In this document: positions 9,816-13,996 of the stretch, piece by piece
How the letters are laid out: every line of letters begins with the position of its first letter
Position numbering within the stretch: the stretch's first letter is position 1
Source of the DNA: Pleurotus ostreatus/Saccharomyces cerevisiae fusant
Taxonomy: Eukaryota > Opisthokonta
Direction: 5' to 3'
Assembly: GCA_024196135.1 (NCBI GenBank)
Contig: JAMQCK010000920.1
Span: 1 to 13,996, forward strand
DNA length: 13,996 bases
Notes under the pieces: model-generated
Seen by the model: the letters and a program-made list of their open reading frames with translations, nothing else
The model's database searches: none
Told to the model about the DNA's origin: nothing
Position numbers and translations under genes: made by a program

Positions 9816-9831
9816 TGTGACAGTTGTCACA
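9816..9831. repeat. Subterminal dyad TGTGACA-GT-TGTCACA
   Basis: Perfect 7-bp inverted repeat with a 2-bp centre, 10 bp inside the left TIR and upstream of the nuclease start. It could be a subterminal site for the Myb-like partner or a promoter element. No equal dyad was seen inside the right TIR. Confidence 0.5.
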
Positions 9832-9896
9832 GCGCGTTACGTTCGTGTTCAGTGTAGTGTAGACACAATCTCTACGTTGATCCTGGCCATCCAGTC

Positions 9897-11235
9897 ATGG
9901 TCTCCTCTCGCGCGAATGAGCGGGCCAAAAGGAGGCCGCCTACCATGCATGATCGACGACGAAAAGCTGCTGCTGCACTGGCTACACTCTCTGCCGTGCA
10001 TATGCTGAATATGATGCCCTCGATCAGCAATCCCCCCCAGCCAATGCATACATCAATCCTTACTGGTCAAAAATGGGTAGAGGAGCTACTCGAAGGTATG
10101 CTACACAGACAGTACCATTTTCTGTATTTTAACGAGCTGTAGGGCACCCCAAACGCTTTTACGAGTCAATGGGCATGGCTCGGAAGGTTTTCTTGTCTCT
10201 GGTCGGTGACTTGCGCAAAGCTGGCCTTCGGGACAGCAAATATGTCACTGGCGAGGAGCAAGTTGCGATATTCCTGCGATTGGTCATCTATGGTGCAGGT
10301 ACTCGTGAGGCCTCCGAGCGATTTCAGCGCAGTCAAGATACGATTTCCAAATCCTTTCATCGCATCCTCCGTCTTCTCTGCACCCATCCATTCTATCACA
10401 CCTACGTCCGCCTCCCTGATGCTGACATTCCCGACATCATCGAAGCCAACCCCAAGTACGCTCCATTCAAGGATGCTCTTGCAGCTGTCGATGGCACCTT
10501 GATCGATGCGTGGGGTCACGAAGAAGATCATGGCCGCCTACGCAGCCGAAAAGGCAAGATCTCGCAGAATATCCTTGCTGCAACAACCTTCGACCTCCGT
10601 ATCTGCTACATCATGACAGGATGGGAGGGAAGTACTGCCGATGGCCGATTGTGGGAGGCTGCTCGCGCGATTGACCTCACGATCCCAGCCGGAAAGTACT
10701 GGCTCGCAGATGCAGGCTTCCCGCACTGCGACTTATTGCTAGTCCCATATCGTAATGTGCGGTATCATCTCAAGGAATGGGCCAAGGGAAATCAACGGTA
10801 CGCATTTTTGTGGCTTAATTTTTAATTTCTGTCTCATCCTTGCATAGGCCTGCCAACGCGAAAGAGCTCTTCAATCTACGCCATGCCCAACTGCGAAATG
10901 CAGTCGAACGCGTCTTCGGTGTCATGAAGCGGCGCTATCGAATCTTGCGGATCGCCCCGGAGTACCCAATGGCGGTGCAGGCCATGATCCCATGCGCGTT
11001 GAGCGCCTTGCACAACTACATCCGGATCCACGATCCACGGGAGCATGAGTCTCTTGACCTAGGGGACGAGGTGCGCTATGACCTGCGGAATGCGCCTGAC
11101 GAGGAGACGTTCGACGAGCATACGTACAACAGTACGTCAGTCCCTCTTGCGGAGAGGAACCGTGCAGATGCTAGAAGGGATCGTATCGCGCAGGAGTTGT
11201 GGGAGGACTACCAGCAGTACCTTGCAGAGCAATAG
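9897..11235 (+). CDS. PIF/Harbinger DDE transposase (nuclease)
   Basis: Nuclease that cuts and joins the element's ends, acting in the nucleus with the Myb-like partner. Exons 9897-10095, 10143-10797 and 10848-11235, with introns of 47 and 50 nt, encode 413 residues, a typical size. After a basic N-terminus comes EELLEG-HPKRFYESMGM, then a helix-turn-helix-like part (about residues 104-142, VAIFLRLVIYGAGTREASER). The DDE fold (HARBI1/DDE_Tnp_4 type) has its three acidic residues: D183 in AAVDGTLIDAW, D256 in YWLADAGFP, and E305 in LRNAVERVFGVMKRRYRIL. RPANAKELFNLRHAQ before the Glu is also a family hallmark. ATG 9897 is the first in frame and lies 92 bp inside the TIR. No stop or frameshift was seen, so it is probably functional. 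Confidence 0.95.
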
Positions 11236-11588
11236 ATATCTCACTTGCACTTTCCGCGAACGGGCCAAACATTGGCAAGGCGGAATCGCCGAGCGGACAT
11301 TTAAGTCTTGCCGAGTAGGCAACCACTTTGCATCAACGAGCGTTGCGCCGCGGGTTGACCCACGCGGGCATCCAGAGTTCCTGCACAAGGCAACCTCTTA
11401 TAAGAGGCATTCCCTTACATATCACAACAACTTCTTGATAAACATTATGCATTGTATAGACTAAGGAAAGGACAGAACAAATGAGTGGACTGTATGAGTA
11501 GTGGTGCAATAGCAAAGAGAACATTATAGGAAGAAGAGAACATAGGGTACAGTACGCAGACAGAAGAAAGACAGATAAGAGGGGATAA
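11236..11588. other. Spacer between the convergent transposon genes
   Basis: Holds the 3' ends of both transposon genes. CCTCTTATAAGAGG at 11394-11407 is a perfect 14-bp palindrome near the middle. The right part (about 11460-11588) is purine-rich on plus. No further gene is seen. A shared bidirectional termination zone is likely but inferred. Confidence 0.55.
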
Positions 11589-12784
11589 TCAAACCAAGGA
11601 AGCATCCAACTCAGCCATGATGTACGACGTGCGGGTGTCAGAGTCCTTGATAGTGGAGAAGATGTCTGCAATAGAGGTATCCTGACGTACAAGCATGAAC
11701 GCCTTCGTCAGGCTCGTTGGCGACAGCTGGGCATCCTCCTGCAACAAGGCGATGGCGTGCGCCTTACGCTGGGGTGACGCGTTCAACTCGTCCTGCATGA
11801 ACGTGCGAGCGAGGGCGCGCGTCGCATCCGCCATGGCGAAGCCCGCGTCCGAGTTGGAACCCTTGCTCTGCAGAGCACTGCGATGAGCACGCTTCGCAGG
11901 GCGCTCATCCTCAATGCTCGACTCAGCGCGGACCCGCTTGCGGATGGGAGGAGCGGATGCGGATAGCGCAGGGGCCGACGTCGAAGTGACACCCGAGGTA
12001 GGGTGAGAGGGAGCGGGGGGCTGTGATGGCTGTGGACGATCAGTACAATGAAAAATGTACTCAACATGGGTACATACCTCGATATTCTCCTGCTCTTCAG
12101 CATCCCCAGCAGCGCCATCCTCATCCTCACCTGGCTGAGCCTGCTGACCCTCACTACCAGAAGCAGGAGGGGCAGCAGGAGCAGTGGGGGCGGGGGTGTG
12201 GATGATGCCGGCACCGGGGTGGAAGGCTGACGCACCCGTCGCGACTTGACCGTCGACGAGGTAGTCCATATCCGTCATGTAGGGGAATGACTTCGTCTGC
12301 CACTTGGCAAACTTCTTCCTATTTGCGGCGTTCTACAAGGCGATCAGAAACATCGAGGGCAAGGGGATGATACGACGCACCAAAAGCAATTGCGCCCACA
12401 CAGGTGGCGTAGCAGTGACGAGATTCTCTTCACTGTTCCAGCCAAAGCCGGAGAAAGTCTGGAGGAGCTTGACGGTCGTGCGATCGGACTTCATCTGACC
12501 AACAATCAGTTCAAAAAACACGTAGCTGGACGATAGAGACTCACCGTTGAGTATCTAGTCTTGCACATATCCCCCGTCTTCGCGGGGCCCAGATACTTCA
12601 GCGATGGGTCCTCCTCCAGCATCTCCTTCCATCTCGCCGCGATGCGCGCAGCAACCTCATTGAACGCGTCCATGCGGAAGCCGCCATTGTCGGACTGATA
12701 GCCAGCATCCTTGTACTCGCGAAGAACGAGGAGAAGGAGGAAGTCTTGCCAGAGCGCCCAGATGGCGGCATCGCGAGGGGACAT
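11589..12784 (-). CDS. Harbinger Myb/SANT-like DNA-binding protein
   Basis: Second gene of the transposon. In this superfamily the Myb-like protein binds subterminal DNA and helps the nuclease enter the nucleus and reach the ends. Exons on minus (plus coordinates): 12545-12784, 12381-12494, 12078-12332, 11589-12029; introns 48-50 nt, GT..AG; 349 residues with no break. The Myb/SANT-like domain (Myb_DNA-bind_3 type) covers about residues 8-145: WALWQDFLLLLVLREYKDAG, the DMCKTRYSTMKSD helix, LLQTFSGFGWNSEENLVTA and PPVWAQLLL, then KKFAKWQTKSFPYMTDMDYL. A low-complexity Ala/Pro/Glu/Ser linker follows. A basic bipartite cluster at about 233-253 (RKRVR ... RPAKRAHR) looks like a nuclear localisation signal. 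The C-terminal 90 residues are helical-looking (RTFMQDELNASPQRKAHAI). ATG 12784 was chosen over the upstream in-frame ATG at 12871 because similarity to the family starts there. Confidence 0.92.
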
Positions 12785-12906
12785 GGTTGCGGAGGTGCGA
12801 TGGGTGGTCGGATAAGAGCTTGAGGCGGGGAGAACGCGCTCGCAGCCACGAACGTGAGTGGTGGCGCGCACTGCACAGTTCTCGGGATCAGCCGAGAAGT
12901 CCAGCG
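12785..12906. other. 5' flank of the Myb-like gene inside the element
   Basis: 122 bp between the Myb-like start and the right TIR, containing its promoter. No clear TATA is seen and no dyad matches the one beside the left TIR. The minus-strand frame from 12871 runs in from this stretch and could add 29 residues if its ATG is used. Confidence 0.4.
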
Positions 12907-12996
12907 AAGTCCGCGCGATGCCGCCGGACTTTCCCCCCTCACGTGCCAGACCTGACTTGCCCGCACTTCGCCGGACATTTCATGCCGAACGGGGCC
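12907..12996 (-). repeat. Right terminal inverted repeat
   Basis: Reverse complement of the left arm over 90 bp with one mismatch. It ends CCGAACGGGGCC directly before TTA. Confidence 0.95.
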
Positions 12997-12999
12997 TTA
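12997..12999. repeat. TTA target-site duplication, right copy
   Basis: TTA directly after the right TIR, identical to 9713-9715; the interrupted repeat resumes at 13000 with GGAATG. Confidence 0.93.
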
Positions 13000-13120
13000 G
13001 GAATGGGAGTGTTTGCTGGTGGCCTATTTCGAGTGTTAGGAATAGCTTGCAGTGTATGACAGCAGCTTACTACTTATGCTCTGCTTGGTAGGAGACCACT
13101 CCTCCCCCCACATGAACAAT
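13000..13120. repeat. Tandem repeat unit 1, right half
   Basis: Continuation of the unit broken by the transposon. GGAATGGGAGTGTTTGCTGG matches GGAATGCGGGTGTTTGCTGG at 13336 in unit 2, followed by a GGCCTATTT segment and a CAGTGTATGAcAGCAGC segment in both. It has a short extra segment (TTAGGAATAGCTT) that unit 2 lacks. Confidence 0.85.
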
Positions 13121-13422
13121 TTGGCCCGGTCGCACACGGTCGCACACGGTCGCACACCGGTCGCACACCTCCTGGGAAGCGTTTTGTGATCCCATCAGTA
13201 GTTTCCGGTCACACGCCTGTGATTCCGGTCACACGCTTGCTGATCCAGTCACACGCTTTCATCACAGCTTCCTTTCCCGGCCAACGCTTGCTGATCCCAT
13301 CAATATACCATGGCTCACGCCGGGCCTCAGACTTAGGAATGCGGGTGTTTGCTGGCGGCCTATTTTGAGTGCAGTGTATGATAGCAGCCTAGTACTCTTG
13401 CTCATCCCCCCAAACGTACGTT
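13121..13422. repeat. Tandem repeat unit 2, with the empty transposon target
   Basis: Full unit of 302 bp (start of unit 2 to the same point in unit 3). It opens with four GGTCGCACAC decamers (13128-13137, 13138-13147, 13148-13157, 13159-13168), then CCTGGGAAGCGTTTTGTGAT, CCGGTCACACGC-type 20-mers, GGCTCACGCCGGGCCTCAGAC, and TTA at 13333-13335 with no insertion. No gene lies here. Confidence 0.9.
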
Positions 13423-13615
13423 TTGGTCCGGTCGCACACGGTCGCACACGGTCGCACACCGGTCGCACACCGGTCGCACACTTCCTGGGAAAGGTTTTGT
13501 GATCCCATCAGTAGCTTTGTGCGTTCCCGTCACACGCTTGGTGATCCAGTCACACGCTTTCATCACAGCTTCCTTTCTCGGCCAACAGTTGCTGATCCCG
13601 TCCATAGACCTAACT
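13423..13615. repeat. Tandem repeat unit 3, truncated
   Basis: Opens with five GGTCGCACAC decamers (about 13428-13482), then CCTGGGAAAGGTTTTGTGAT, GTCACACGCTTGGTGATCC and TTTCATCACAGCTTCCTTTC as in unit 2. It loses similarity after TGCTGATCCCGTCCATAGACC, before the CCTCAGACTTA segment. Confidence 0.85.
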
Positions 13616-13670
13616 ATATAATCCCTGATTCTGCAACAGAATGGGGTTTGAAACAGACTGAATCTGTTGA

Positions 13671-13680
13671 TTAGGGTTAG
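13671..13680 (+). repeat. Telomere-like TTAGGGTTAG
   Basis: One and a half copies of TTAGGG, the usual basidiomycete telomere repeat, between the two arrays. Degenerate echoes (GGGTTAG at 13718-13724, ATTAGGG at 13747-13753, GTTAGGG at 13768-13774) follow inside the palindromic array. It is too short to be a telomere. Confidence 0.4.
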
Positions 13681-13696
13681 AGAGTGCACGCAAACT

Positions 13697-13996
13697 GAGG
13701 CCGTTACGCGCCTAGTTGGGTTAGAGGATGGTCCGAAGCCTGCAGGATTAGGGCCGTTACGCACCTAGTTAGGGCAGTGCGCTCGTCCGCTCACCTGAAC
13801 TAGGCGCGTTACGCGCCTAGGCAGGGCCCGGCACTGGTCCGGTCCTGCCCAACTAGCAGCGTTATGCACGTAGTTAGGCCGAAGCTTTGTCCGCTTCGGC
13901 CGAGATTTTGTCCGGCGGGCGCCAACTAGTGCCGTTATGCGCCTAGTTGGGCCGACGTCACTGCCCATGGATGGTGAACTAGGCGCGTTACGCCCC
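13697..13996. repeat. Array of palindromic cores at about 53-bp spacing
   Basis: Six cores with GTTAYGC starting at 13703, 13756, 13808, 13861, 13934 and 13987 (steps 53, 52, 53, 73, 53). The best core is a dyad: CTAGGCGCG (13800-13808), TTA, CGCGCCTAG (13812-13820). Others keep one or both arms (AACTAG left, CCTAGTTGGG right). The intervening 25-30 bp vary but mostly share GTCCG. The array runs off the window. It is best described as a diverged minisatellite; function unknown. Confidence 0.8.

Larger units (their letters stand above)
9716..12996. mobile_element. Complete PIF/Harbinger DNA transposon
   Basis: A 3281-bp element bounded by 90-bp terminal inverted repeats (89/90 identical) and flanked by TTA. 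The ends start GGCCCCGTTCGGC, resembling the GGCC-rich, GTTYGG-containing ends known for PIF/Harbinger and Tourist elements. It carries the family's standard pair of genes in convergent orientation: a DDE nuclease on plus (9897-11235) and a Myb/SANT-like protein on minus (11589-12784). Both are open after removal of short introns. The outer flanks (CCTCAGAC on the left, GGAATG on the right) are contiguous around a single TTA in the neighbouring repeat unit at 13325-13341, an unoccupied paralogous site. The element therefore appears autonomous and young. Transposition itself is inferred. Confidence 0.96.

Noticed and set aside
10169..10825. Transposase as a separate one-exon gene with a stop at 10825
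   Set aside because: The stop lies in a 50-nt GT..AG intron; splicing joins NQ-R to PANAKELFNLRHAQ and supplies the catalytic Glu.
12598..12978. Minus-strand frame starting with an ATG inside the right TIR
   Set aside because: It reads through the TIR in a different frame from the Myb-like exon it overlaps; the ATG belongs to the TIR sequence and occurs in both arms.
13402..13764. Minus-strand 120-codon frame across unit 3 and the palindromic array
   Set aside because: The translation is just the decamers (repeating VCDR-like units); repeat period, not coding, explains it.
13697..13996. CRISPR array
   Set aside because: The host is a eukaryote, the cores diverge from each other, the fillers share GTCCG and are not unique, and no cas-like gene is present. 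A diverged minisatellite fits better.

Overview
The window looks like nuclear DNA of a basidiomycete fungus, most likely an Agaricomycete of polypore type (inferred). The evidence is GC-rich, gene-dense sequence; genes split by many introns of about 46-65 nt with GT..AG ends and CTRAY-like branch points; F-box/leucine-rich proteins of the kind expanded in Agaricomycetes; and a fungal-type monocarboxylate transporter.

Left part (1-9026), host genes. No gene is supportable in 1-870. A 10-exon MFS monocarboxylate-type transporter lies on the minus strand (871-2917) and reconstructs to an intact 497-residue protein. Its upstream region (2918-3239) holds a CCAAT box, a TGAGTCA bZIP site and a perfect 12-bp E-box palindrome. 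A decayed F-box pseudogene follows on the plus strand (3318 to about 4614). Next is an 11-exon FAD-dependent monooxygenase of the salicylate-hydroxylase type (4955-7199), complete at both ends but with one reading-phase break near intron 2. Then comes an intact 3-exon F-box protein (7574-9026). The transporter and monooxygenase could form a small uptake/oxidation pair for an aromatic or carboxylic acid, but only proximity supports this.

Right part (about 9220-13996), repeats and a transposon. A tandem repeat of about 300 bp with nested 10-bp and 20-bp sub-repeats spans the region in three units. The first unit is split by a complete PIF/Harbinger DNA transposon (9716-12996, 3281 bp) with 90-bp terminal inverted repeats differing at one position and a TTA target duplication. 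Inside it are two convergent, open genes: a 413-residue DDE nuclease on the plus strand and a 349-residue Myb/SANT-like DNA-binding partner on the minus strand. The next repeat unit keeps the unoccupied target site with a single TTA, which documents the insertion. The element looks autonomous and young.

The last 300 bp (13697 to the end) is a second array: palindromic cores centred on TTA/TTAT recur every 52-53 bp, with one 73-bp step, and continue past the window edge. The identical 10-mer TTAGGGTTAG lies on both sides of the repeat/transposon block (9224 and 13671), which hints at a subtelomeric or rearranged setting but does not prove it.
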